Shown here piece after piece: positions 1 through 6,298 of a stretch of 12,788 nucleotides of DNA. Below the pieces are notes generated by a model that was not told the origin of the DNA, did no database searches, and worked only from the letters and a program-made list of their open reading frames with translations. Origin of the DNA: an uncultured Flavobacteriaceae bacterium (lineage in GTDB: Bacteria; Bacteroidota; Bacteroidia; Flavobacteriales; Flavobacteriaceae); contig CAMZMA010000276.1 of the NCBI GenBank assembly GCA_947311815.1, positions 1 to 12,788 on the forward strand, written 5' to 3'. The translations under genes and the position numbers were made by a program. Position 1 is the first letter of the stretch, and the number at the start of each line of letters is the position of its first letter.

Positions 1-540
1 AGATTTGTTTTTGCTGGAATAAAAGGATATCCTTGGATTGTAACAAAGTTCTTTAAATATGATGAAAAATATGATAAAACGCCTTATTTAAAAGAGGTTG
101 TCATTCATTTAAATAGGAGTAGGTTTTATAAAAAAAATGTAAAATTTAGACTTCGTTTTTATTCAATAGATGAAAGTACAGGGAAGCCTTTGGATGATAT
201 ATTGACTCAAAAATTAATCATAAAGGTAAAAAAGAATAGTAAAAAAATAAAAATTGATGTAGCAAAGTTTGATATTGAGTACCCTAAAGAAGGTTTTTTT
301 GTTGGTTTAGAATGGTTAAGTATTCCTTCGAATTTTTATGAAGTTACTTTTAAAGATAGTAAAACAAAACAAAAAATTAGGCAAACTCATATAGCACCAG
401 TTTTTAAAGGATTAATAGCCATTAAAAATAAAAAAACATGGATATTTTCAGTTGGTAAATGGCATCAATTTAAGTTTTTAAGCAGTAAGTTTAAAAAACA
501 CACAGCTATTCCCGCAATTTCATTAACCTTATCAAATTAA
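1..540 (+). CDS. C-terminal part of a flavobacterial conserved protein (probable carboxypeptidase-regulatory-like domain protein), 5' end outside window
   Basis: The frame is open from the first base of the window to TAA at 538-540, so this is the last 179 residues of a longer protein. A TTG at 190 could be mistaken for a start, but the reading frame continues upstream without a stop. The visible part is rich in Lys, Phe and Tyr and looks like beta-strand sequence, for example KFRLRFYSIDESTGKPLDDI, EGFFVGLEWLSIP and a terminal AISLTLSN. From memory this pattern matches the C-terminal part of flavobacterial proteins annotated as carboxypeptidase-like regulatory domain proteins, which usually begin with a signal peptide and are envelope or secreted proteins. 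The diagnostic N-terminal domain is outside the window, so the family call is tentative. No catalytic motif is visible. Confidence 0.6.
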   Translation, partial: RFVFAGIKGYPWIVTKFFKYDEKYDKTPYLKEVVIHLNRSRFYKKNVKFRLRFYSIDESTGKPLDDILTQKLIIKVKKNSKKIKIDVAKFDIEYPKEGFFVGLEWLSIPSNFYEVTFKDSKTKQKIRQTHIAPVFKGLIAIKNKKTWIFSVGKWHQFKFLSSKFKKHTAIPAISLTLSN

Positions 541-545
541 GTTGC

Positions 546-553
546 TATCTTTG
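546..553 (+). promoter_or_regulatory. Bacteroidota-type -7 promoter element TATCTTTG
   Basis: TATCTTTG is an exact match to the Bacteroidota -7 consensus TAnnTTTG. It sits 45 bp before the ATG at 599, just after the preceding stop codon at 540, so the expected transcript has a 5' UTR of roughly 40 nt. No clear -33 TTG is visible at the expected distance. This is the only candidate promoter in the gap. Confidence 0.55.
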
Positions 554-598
554 TATCCTTAGGTTTTGTCAATCTAAAATAAAAAAAATACGCCTAAA

Positions 599-1081
599 AT
601 GTACACAACATATAAAAATTTACCCAATCATTCAAGAGTTTGGGTGTACCAAGCCAATAGAGCATTTACAGAAAACGAAATAGCAATTATTACAAAAAAA
701 TCGACCGAATTTGTTAATACTTGGACACGCCATGGCGATGATTTAAAAGGTTCGTTCACTATTAAATACAATCAGTTTTTGGTGTTGGCAGTAGATGAAG
801 GTTTTAATAATGTTTCTGGTTGTTCTATCGATTCTTCTGTACGATTTATCAGAGAGTTAGAAGCTGATTTTAACATCGATTTATTAGACAAAATGAATGT
901 ATCTTTTAAAGATGGCGAGCATATAAACCTTGTAAAACTACCTCAATTTCAGCAATTTGTAAAAGAAGGGAAAATTACTGAAGATACAGTTGTTTTTAAC
1001 AATATGGTAGCTACAAAAGAAGATTTAGAAAAAAACTGGGAAGTACCTGCGCATAAAAGTTGGCACAAACGTTTTTTTTAA
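599..1081 (+). CDS. Conserved Bacteroidota protein of unknown function (family often labelled 'ABC transporter ATPase')
   Basis: This 160-residue soluble protein has no signal peptide or membrane segment. Its recognisable features are an N-terminal RVWVYQANR (about residues 13-21), LAVDEGFN (63-70) and SGCSIDSSV (73-81). I recognise this pattern from a small conserved Bacteroidota family that databases often name ABC transporter ATPase. Nothing here supports that name: there is no Walker A P-loop (GxxxxGK[ST]), no LSGGQ-type signature and no Walker B, and the protein is too short for an ABC ATPase domain. The conserved Cys in SGCSIDSS may matter, but no function can be given. It has its own promoter (546-553) and converges with thrC, so it is probably a single-gene transcript. 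Confidence 0.8.
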   Translation: MYTTYKNLPNHSRVWVYQANRAFTENEIAIITKKSTEFVNTWTRHGDDLKGSFTIKYNQFLVLAVDEGFNNVSGCSIDSSVRFIRELEADFNIDLLDKMNVSFKDGEHINLVKLPQFQQFVKEGKITEDTVVFNNMVATKEDLEKNWEVPAHKSWHKRFF

Positions 1082-1107
1082 ACCTGCTTTCGAAGTGGTT
1101 AATTTTT
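1081..1107 (+). terminator. Weak candidate intrinsic terminator after the 160-aa protein gene
   Basis: AACC at 1081-1084 can pair with GGTT at 1097-1100, with an inner CTT/AAG stem around a TCG loop and unpaired bases between the two stems. It is followed by AATTTTT (1101-1107). The stem is interrupted and the T-run is short. It is the only terminator-like structure in the 40-bp gap between the convergent genes. Confidence 0.3.
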
Positions 1108-1121
1108 ACAGAAAGTACAAA

Positions 1122-2486
1122 CTATCTGTTTAAAAAAGCTTTCAAATCTTGGTAAGAAGTAATTTTGATAGATTTTTTTTCTTTGTTTAAAACCGATTTT
1201 ATTTGTGTAGGAATTGCTACAGAAACACCTAAAGTATCTTCTACAATCTCTAAAAATTTAACAGGGTGCGCTGTTTCTAAGAACACACCATATTCGTTTT
1301 CTTTTAATCCGTGTTTTTTTAATCCTAAATAACCCACTGCTCCGTGTGGATCTGCAATGTATGTTGATTTTTGATAGATTTTTGATAAAGCATCACGCGT
1401 TTCATCATCCGTAAAAGAATAAGAAGAAAATGCCGATTTTAAGGATACTAAGTCGTTGTTAAAAATTTCTTGTATTCTGATAAAATTACTAGGATTTCCA
1501 ACATCCATCGCATTAGAAATGGTTGCTTTTGATGGTTTTGGGTTGTAATTTCCGTTAACCATAAAGTTAGGAACCGTATCATTTACATTGGTTGCTGCTA
1601 CAAAATGTTTGATGGGTAATCCTAATTTTTGAGCCATTAATCCTGCACAAATATTACCAAAATTTCCACTAGGAACAGAGAATACAAGCTCTTTATGTTG
1701 CTTGTGTAATAGTTTGTATGCAAAGAAAAAATAAAACATTTGCGGCAACCAACGAGCAATGTTTATGGAGTTTGCAGAGGTTAATGTTCTGTCAATTTCA
1801 GCATCTAAAAAGGCAGTTTTTACCATTTCTTGGCAATCATCAAAAACGCCGTCAACTTCTAAAGCAGTAATGTTTTTTCCTAACGTAGTGAGTTGTTTTT
1901 CTTGAATATCACTTACTTTTCCACTCGGATAAAGGATGACAACATCTACACCTTGTACGCCTAAAAAACCATCGGCAACTGCACCACCTGTATCGCCAGA
2001 AGTAGCTACTAAAACGGTAAGGTTTTTTTGTTTTTTAGTGGTAGCATCCGAAGTACGGTTACTGAGCGTATCTTGCCTATCGGCAGACAGGGTCGAAGTA
2101 CGGTTACTGAGCGTAGTCGAAGTAAATTCTCCCAAACAACGCGCCATAAAACGTGCTCCTACATCTTTAAACGCCATTGTTGGCCCATGAAAAAGTTCTA
2201 AAGTTCCGATATTTTCATCGATAGCCACCACAGGAAAATCGAAAGACAAGGTTTCTGAAACGATTTCTTGTAATCGTTCCTTAGAAATATCGTTTCCTAC
2301 AAATTGTTCAATTACTTTAAATGCAATTTCGTGGTTAGAATATTCATCAATATTTTTGATAAAATGGTTTGATAAAGGAGTGATATTTCCTGGAAAATAC
2401 AAGCCTCTATCGGGTGCTAATCCATTAACTACGGCATCTTTAAAAGTTACGTTGGGAGCTTTTTTGTGTAAACTGTAATAGTTCAT
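1122..2486 (-). CDS. thrC: Threonine synthase with an in-frame repeat-derived insertion
   Basis: PLP-dependent enzyme converting O-phosphohomoserine to L-threonine, the last step of the thrABC pathway; cytoplasmic. The start chosen is the ATG at 2486 (MNYYSLHKKAPNVTFKDAV), preceded by an A-rich tract. An upstream in-frame ATG at 2531 adds 15 residues (MPYLYLIRNDKKNNK) that derive from an interspersed repeat and do not look like ThrC. From 2486 the protein is 454 aa. Family marks: GLAPDRGLYFP (22-32), ELFHGPTMAFKD with probable PLP lysine K107, ATSGDTGGAVADG (161-173) and a later VPSGNFGN. Residues of about 121-153 are an insertion between MARCLGEF and NLTVLVATSGDTGG, containing TLSNRTS twice (125-131 and 140-146), encoded by an interspersed DNA repeat. 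No stop or frameshift results, and the active-site motifs are intact, so the gene is probably functional. It is the last gene of the operon, 94 bp after thrB. Confidence 0.95.
   Translation of the reverse strand: MNYYSLHKKAPNVTFKDAVVNGLAPDRGLYFPGNITPLSNHFIKNIDEYSNHEIAFKVIEQFVGNDISKERLQEIVSETLSFDFPVVAIDENIGTLELFHGPTMAFKDVGARFMARCLGEFTSTTLSNRTSTLSADRQDTLSNRTSDATTKKQKNLTVLVATSGDTGGAVADGFLGVQGVDVVILYPSGKVSDIQEKQLTTLGKNITALEVDGVFDDCQEMVKTAFLDAEIDRTLTSANSINIARWLPQMFYFFFAYKLLHKQHKELVFSVPSGNFGNICAGLMAQKLGLPIKHFVAATNVNDTVPNFMVNGNYNPKPSKATISNAMDVGNPSNFIRIQEIFNNDLVSLKSAFSSYSFTDDETRDALSKIYQKSTYIADPHGAVGYLGLKKHGLKENEYGVFLETAHPVKFLEIVEDTLGVSVAIPTQIKSVLNKEKKSIKITSYQDLKAFLNR
2048..2124. repeat. Interspersed palindrome-type repeat inserted inside thrC
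   Basis: A 22-bp unit beginning CGAAGTACGG and ending GAGCGTA occurs identically at 2049-2070 and 2094-2115. A partial third copy, GTCGAAGTA, follows at 2116-2124. Between the two full copies lies TCTTGCCTATCGGCAGACAG (2071-2090), which resembles a second flavobacterial repeat type built on CTTGCCTGTCGGCAG-like sequence. The 22-bp unit contains an inverted TACG/CGTA pair. From memory such 'CTTCGACTACGCTCAG' elements are common between genes in flavobacteria. Here the element lies inside a coding frame and keeps it open; the copies are 45 bp (15 codons) apart. It appears to be a REP-like element or a nested composite. Confidence 0.8.
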
Positions 2487-2501
2487 TTTGTTGTTTTTTT
2501 T

Positions 2502-2537
2502 GTCATTGCGAATGAGGTACAAATATGGCAATCTTTT
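2502..2537. repeat. Decayed interspersed repeat in the thrB-thrC gap
   Basis: GTCATTGCGAATGAGG at 2502-2517 and GGCAATCTTTT at 2527-2537 form the two ends of an element with inverted ATTGC/GCAAT arms. It resembles the widespread 'GTCATTGCGA...GAAGCAATCT' intergenic repeat seen in many bacterial genomes. The internal part is degenerate. It lies between the thrB stop and the chosen thrC start and accounts for the spurious N-terminal extension of the longer thrC reading frame. Confidence 0.5.
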
Positions 2538-2580
2538 GTTTTTTTGTAGATTACTTTGTTTTACGTATCGCTAATAATAA

Positions 2581-3504
2581 TTATCGTATTATTTTTATTC
2601 CTTCGCTATTTATTTTAGAAACGTGAATTTCAAAATCAATAGACTTGTTTTTATAAATTGTTGCAAATGCATTTTTTACAGCAATTGCGGTTTCTTTTCC
2701 TTTACTCAATGCAAAAACAGAAGGTCCAGAACCTGAAATTCCGCTTCCTAAAGCACCTGCCTTTTTTGCTACTATTTTGAGGTTTTCAAAAGCAGGAATT
2801 AAGGTAGCTCGATAAGGTTCTGCAATTTCATCGTGTAAAGAACGACCAATTAAATCGTAATTTTCGGTGTATAATCCGCTAATAAATCCGCCGATGTTTC
2901 CCATTTGTGCAATCGTTTTATTGAGCGAAACAGTTTGTTTTACAAGATTTCTGGCATCCGAAGTTTTTATTTCTATCTGCGGATGAATAACAGTTGCATA
3001 CAATTCTTTCGGAGCAGTTATTTTTATAATATCTAAAGGTTTGTAGCTTCTTATCAACGTAAAATCACCCAAAAGGGCAGGAGCAACGTTATCTGCATGA
3101 GCCACACCGCTTACTAATTTTTCGCCTTCCATGGCAAAAGGAATGAGTTCTTGCAAAGAAAAAGGTTCTCCTAATAATTTATTGATACCAAAAACAGCGC
3201 CTGCTGCACTGGCAGCACTACTACCGATTCCGCTACCAGGTTTGATGTTTTTATGAATTTCGATATCAAAACCAAAAGGGGTTTCTATATTTTTTAACAA
3301 AGTCAAAGCCGCAACACCTGCAACATTTTTTGTAATATCTAAAGGCAAAACTTGTCCTACAATTTTACTGATAAGAACACCTTTTTTGGATGTTTTTCTG
3401 ATAATCATTTCATCGCCAATAGTGTCTAAACACATGCCTAATACATCAAAACCACAAGAAATATTAGCAACGGTTGCGGGAGCAAAAATTTTAATTTCTT
3501 TCAT
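2581..3504 (-). CDS. thrB: Homoserine kinase
   Basis: GHMP-family kinase that phosphorylates L-homoserine with ATP to give O-phosphohomoserine, the substrate of ThrC. It is 307 aa, the usual ThrB length. The N-terminal APATVANISCGFDVLG (8-23) matches the family's substrate-side motif. The phosphate-binding loop PGSGIGSSAA is at 89-98, followed by a conserved SGVAHADNVAPALLGDF (132-148). The C-terminal GSGISGSGPSVFAL (around 253-266) is GHMP motif 3. Translation starts 4 bp after the thrA stop, so the two genes are almost certainly coupled in one transcript. No abnormality was seen. Confidence 0.96.
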   Translation of the reverse strand: MKEIKIFAPATVANISCGFDVLGMCLDTIGDEMIIRKTSKKGVLISKIVGQVLPLDITKNVAGVAALTLLKNIETPFGFDIEIHKNIKPGSGIGSSAASAAGAVFGINKLLGEPFSLQELIPFAMEGEKLVSGVAHADNVAPALLGDFTLIRSYKPLDIIKITAPKELYATVIHPQIEIKTSDARNLVKQTVSLNKTIAQMGNIGGFISGLYTENYDLIGRSLHDEIAEPYRATLIPAFENLKIVAKKAGALGSGISGSGPSVFALSKGKETAIAVKNAFATIYKNKSIDFEIHVSKINSEGIKIIR

Positions 3505-3508
3505 GATT

Positions 3509-5950
3509 TTATTGGTTTCCTATTCGAATTACATCAGCAAAAATACCAGAAGCGGTAACGGCTGCACCTGCACCAGCACCTTTTATTTGTAGCGGATTTA
3601 TTGGATATCTATCAGTAAAAAATAGTACAATATTGTCACTTCCTTCTAAATTGTAAAAAGGATGATTACTTTCGATATGTTGTAAGCCAACTTTTGCTAT
3701 TCCGTTTTCGAATGTTGCTACGTATTTTAATTTACAGTTTTTATCGGCAGCTTTTTTATAAATTTCTTGAAAATGTGTTTCATATTCGGTTAAAGTAGCA
3801 TAAAAATCATCATTATTAGTTGTTTTTAAGCTTTTTTGAGGTAAAAAAGAATCGTTTTTAATGTCAGAAAGTTCTAAATCGTAGCCACTTTCTCTGGCTA
3901 AAATCAATATTTTTCTGGCAACATCTATTCCGCTTAAATCTATTTTAGGATCAGGTTCTGTATAGCCTTCTTTTTGCGCTTGTTTAACTACATTATAAAA
4001 GGTTGTTTTATCGTTAAAATTATTAAAAACAAAGTTTAAACTGCCTGATAAAACGGCTTGAATTTTATGCACTCTATCGCCAGAGGTAATTAAATTTTTA
4101 AGGGTGTCAATAATTGGTAATCCTGCGCCAACATTGGTTTCGTATAAAAATGGAGCATTGTATTTTTTGGCTGTTAGCTTTAGTTTTTTGTAATTTTCTA
4201 AGCTAGAAGCACAAGCAATTTTATTACAAGTTACGACACCAATATTATTAGATAAATAGTTTTCGTAAATTTCTGAAACAGATTGATTTGCTGTGTTGTC
4301 AATAAAAATGCTATTGCGTAAATTTAATGCTTTTACCTTGTTAAAAAACAATTCTAAACTTGTTTTCTCTCCATTTTCTAGGTATGTTTTCCAATGTGTT
4401 ATATCGATGCCATTTTCATCAAAAAAAAGCTTTTTAGAATTAGAAATTCCTATAATACGAATGTCTAATTTTAATTGCTCTTTTAAGTATGTGTTTTGTT
4501 GATGAATTTGTTTTATAAATTCTTCGCCCACATTGCCAACACCTGTAATGAATAGATTTAACTGTTTTATTTTATCTTCAAAAAATTGCCAATGCAATAC
4601 GTTTAGTGCTTTTTTTGCATCAGTACTAGCAATAACTGCCGAAATATTTTTTTCTGAAGCTCCTTGTGCGATCGCTCTAATATTTACATTGTTATTTCCC
4701 AAAGAACTAAACATTTGTCCGCTTAAACCTTGGTGGTTTTTCATTTGATCGCCAACCAACGCAATAATTGACATTCCTTTCTCTACAATGGTTGGTCTAA
4801 TTTTTTGTTGATTGATTTCAAATTCAAAAACCTCATGAATACACCTTGCTGCGTTTTGGGCATCTTCATCAAAAACACCTAAACAAATTGAGTGTTCTGA
4901 AGAAGCTTGCGTAATTAAAACGATATTTATTTTTGCTATTGATAGTCCTTCGAATAAGCGTTTAGAAAAACCACTTAAACCAATCATACCGCTTCCCTGT
5001 ACGGTTAAAAGTGATATGTTTTCTATATGACTAATTCCTTTTACAGGATTTTTCTTTGAGTTTTTAGCACTAATTTCTGTACCTGTATGCAAAGGTTCGA
5101 AAGTGTTTTTTATGACAATCGGAATTTTCTTTTTTAAGACTGGTAAAATAGTTGGCGGATACAATACTTTTGCTCCGAAATGAGACAATTCCATCGCTTC
5201 TTGATACGAAATTTGAGAGATAGGAAAGGCTTGTTTTACCAAACTTGGGTTGGCAGTAAACATACCACTTACATCGGTCCAAATTTGTAATTCATCAGCC
5301 TGTAAAGTTGCAGCAAAAATAGCGGCAGAATAATCAGAACCACCTCTACCGAGTGTAACGGTTTGTCCGTTTTTTGTACCTGCAATAAAACCAGGTAAAA
5401 TACTCACTTGAAAAGGGTTGTTCTTATGAAAATCGAGACATTTTTTTTCTGTTTGTTCAAAATTCACCATTGCTTTTTGATGGTTTTCTGAAGCGATAAT
5501 CAATTCTCTACTGTCTTTGTAAGTTGCATTCATTGTTGATTTTGCAGCTTCAGAAATAATATAAGAAGATAATAATTCGCCAAATCCACTAATAATTGCC
5601 AGCGTTTTAGGAGTGATTTCTTGTAATAAAAAACATCCTTTAAACAAGGTTTCTAATTGATTAAAAATATCTTTTACATATAAAAGGGCGTTTTTTTGTT
5701 TATCAGCAGAAATTAAATTTTTAACAACGTCTATATGAAGATTTTTTACTTCATTAAATGGGTGTAAATATTGCTCGTTTTGTTGTACGGCTTTATGTGC
5801 TGTTTCAATTAATTTATTGGTGGTTTTTCCGAATGCAGAAACCACTACCCAAATTTTTGTTTGTTTAGAAAGATCTTGAACAATGGCAAGAACTTTTGTT
5901 ATATTTTGACTGTTTGCTACGGATGAACCTCCGAATTTTAAAACCTTCAT
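3509..5950 (-). CDS. thrA: Bifunctional aspartokinase / homoserine dehydrogenase I
   Basis: An 813-aa fusion enzyme catalysing the first and third steps from aspartate toward threonine: phosphorylation of aspartate, and NAD(P)H reduction of aspartate semialdehyde to homoserine. The aspartokinase part begins KFGGSS (5-10), with TLGRGGSDYSAA (199-210) and QIWTDVSGMFTANP (222-235). Two ACT-type regulatory segments follow at about 315-390 and 393-460 and are the expected site of threonine feedback inhibition. The dehydrogenase part starts at ITGVGNVGEE (468-477, GxGxxG dinucleotide fold). It continues with VTCNKIA (583-589), YETNVGAGLPII (603-614), GSLNFV (636-641) and the catalytic block EPDPKIDLSGIDVARK (665-680). 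The length is that of E. coli ThrA. It is the first gene of the operon, preceded by a long A/C-rich unstructured leader and, further upstream, a candidate attenuator. Confidence 0.97.
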   Translation of the reverse strand: MKVLKFGGSSVANSQNITKVLAIVQDLSKQTKIWVVVSAFGKTTNKLIETAHKAVQQNEQYLHPFNEVKNLHIDVVKNLISADKQKNALLYVKDIFNQLETLFKGCFLLQEITPKTLAIISGFGELLSSYIISEAAKSTMNATYKDSRELIIASENHQKAMVNFEQTEKKCLDFHKNNPFQVSILPGFIAGTKNGQTVTLGRGGSDYSAAIFAATLQADELQIWTDVSGMFTANPSLVKQAFPISQISYQEAMELSHFGAKVLYPPTILPVLKKKIPIVIKNTFEPLHTGTEISAKNSKKNPVKGISHIENISLLTVQGSGMIGLSGFSKRLFEGLSIAKINIVLITQASSEHSICLGVFDEDAQNAARCIHEVFEFEINQQKIRPTIVEKGMSIIALVGDQMKNHQGLSGQMFSSLGNNNVNIRAIAQGASEKNISAVIASTDAKKALNVLHWQFFEDKIKQLNLFITGVGNVGEEFIKQIHQQNTYLKEQLKLDIRIIGISNSKKLFFDENGIDITHWKTYLENGEKTSLELFFNKVKALNLRNSIFIDNTANQSVSEIYENYLSNNIGVVTCNKIACASSLENYKKLKLTAKKYNAPFLYETNVGAGLPIIDTLKNLITSGDRVHKIQAVLSGSLNFVFNNFNDKTTFYNVVKQAQKEGYTEPDPKIDLSGIDVARKILILARESGYDLELSDIKNDSFLPQKSLKTTNNDDFYATLTEYETHFQEIYKKAADKNCKLKYVATFENGIAKVGLQHIESNHPFYNLEGSDNIVLFFTDRYPINPLQIKGAGAGAAVTASGIFADVIRIGNQ

Positions 5951-5993
5951 TTTATGCTTTTATTTTGTTGTTTGTTTGTGTTTGTGTTTTTTT

Positions 5994-6013
5994 TATCGAT
6001 AAATATCGATAAA
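5994..6013. repeat. Perfect tandem 10-bp repeat with palindromic cores in the thrA leader
   Basis: TATCGATAAA occurs twice back to back (5994-6003 and 6004-6013). Each unit contains the palindrome ATCGAT, with centres exactly 10 bp (about one helical turn) apart. In the thrA transcript the region can fold as ATCGATA / TATCGAT with a very short loop. It sits 44-63 bp before the thrA start and is followed by an A/C-rich tract, so it is not a terminator. It could be a DNA-binding site or an RNA stem; no function can be assigned. Confidence 0.6.
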
Positions 6014-6036
6014 GTGTGTCCTAAATTTATATGTGT

Positions 6037-6060
6037 AAAAATAACCCCTAAAGGGTAATT
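6037..6060 (-). terminator. Candidate attenuator terminator of the thr leader
   Basis: In the thr transcript AATTACCC (6060-6053) pairs with GGGTTATT (6047-6040) around a TTTAG loop. This gives seven pairs and one T/T mismatch, with T-rich sequence to 6037. The hairpin overlaps the last sense codons and the TAG stop (6050-6048) of the leader peptide, so a ribosome on the late Thr codons would prevent its formation. The T-run is short and partly within the stem, so termination would be modest. Confidence 0.45.
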
Positions 6061-6140
6061 GTAGTACTAATAGTGCGTGTTGCATCTGCCACAATTATTG
6101 TGGAGTTTGTGAAGTAGGTATGTAAACTGTTTATAAACAT
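6048..6140 (-). CDS. Candidate Thr/Ile-rich leader peptide of the thr operon (thrL-like)
   Basis: A 30-codon reading frame (ATG at 6140, TAG at 6050-6048) starts about 190 bp upstream of thrA and ends 97 bp before it. It holds eight Thr and five Ile codons. The last ten residues are TRTISTTITL, closely resembling the Thr/Ile run ISTTITTT of enterobacterial ThrL. Its position immediately downstream of a TAnnTTTG promoter and overlapping mutually exclusive hairpins supports a regulatory peptide sensing charged tRNA-Thr and tRNA-Ile. The ATG lies only 6 nt past the promoter octamer, so translation would be nearly leaderless; the GTG at 6092 is an alternative start that would keep only the final Thr cluster. 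The peptide itself is probably not functional beyond regulation. Confidence 0.6.
   Translation of the reverse strand: MFINSLHTYFTNSTIIVADATRTISTTITL
6056..6103 (-). promoter_or_regulatory. Alternative hairpins (pause stem and antiterminator) in the thr leader
   Basis: The perfect inverted repeat CCACAAT-A-ATTGTGG spans 6103-6089 on the minus strand (arms 1 and 2). The second arm, read as TAATTGTGG (6097-6089), can instead pair over 9 bp (one G.U) with CTACAATTA (6064-6056). That pairing includes the 5' side of the terminator stem, so arms 1:2 plus 3:4 exclude 2:3, which is classical attenuator logic. A ribosome held at early Thr codons (6119-6099) would cover arm 1 and favour the 2:3 antiterminator. 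The pairings were found by hand. Confidence 0.45.
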
Positions 6141-6145
6141 CAATG

Positions 6146-6153
6146 CAAATGTA
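6146..6153 (-). promoter_or_regulatory. Bacteroidota-type -7 promoter TACATTTG of the thr operon
   Basis: On the minus strand TACATTTG matches TAnnTTTG exactly and is identical to the octamer upstream of leuA. It lies directly before the candidate leader peptide and about 195 bp upstream of thrA. A TTTTTC stretch lies roughly where a -33 element would be, but no clear TTG is present. Transcription would start close to 6140. Confidence 0.6.
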
Positions 6154-6254
6154 TCGTATTTTTTTTAATGAAAAAGTTTTTATGAGTAAATGTGATGTAA
6201 AAAAGGTGTTTTTATTGAATATTCAAAAATTAAACAAAAATGTTTTTAGAAATC

Positions 6255-6282
6255 AAAATTAACTAGCGAAATAATTAATTTT
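6255..6282 (-). terminator. Weak A/T inverted repeat after the 517-aa protein gene
   Basis: AAAATTAA (6255-6262) and TTAATTTT (6275-6282) are perfect inverted repeats with a 12-nt spacer, just downstream of the stop codon of the 517-aa protein on the minus strand. The stem is pure A/T and lacks a proper T-run, so it is at best a weak terminator. The remainder of the 6154-6298 gap holds nothing else I can recognise. Confidence 0.2.
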
Positions 6283-6298
6283 CTGTAATTTGATAAGG

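Noticed and set aside
190..540. Separate 116-codon gene starting at TTG 190
   Set aside because: The frame is open to the first base of the window, so this is the C-terminal part of a longer gene.
1936..2190. 84-codon plus-strand reading frame opposite thrC
   Set aside because: It is antisense to thrC and is open partly because of the inserted repeat; the translated product has no family features.
5070..5282. 70-codon minus-strand frame inside thrA, and other short frames in thrA, thrB, leuC and leuB
   Set aside because: All are alternate-frame shadows of well-supported genes with no family features.
5993..6085. 30-codon minus-strand frame (MQHALLVLQL...) overlapping the thr leader in another frame
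   Set aside because: It has only two Thr, both late, runs through the terminator hairpin and ends in the tandem repeat; the overlapping Thr/Ile-rich frame is far more convincing.
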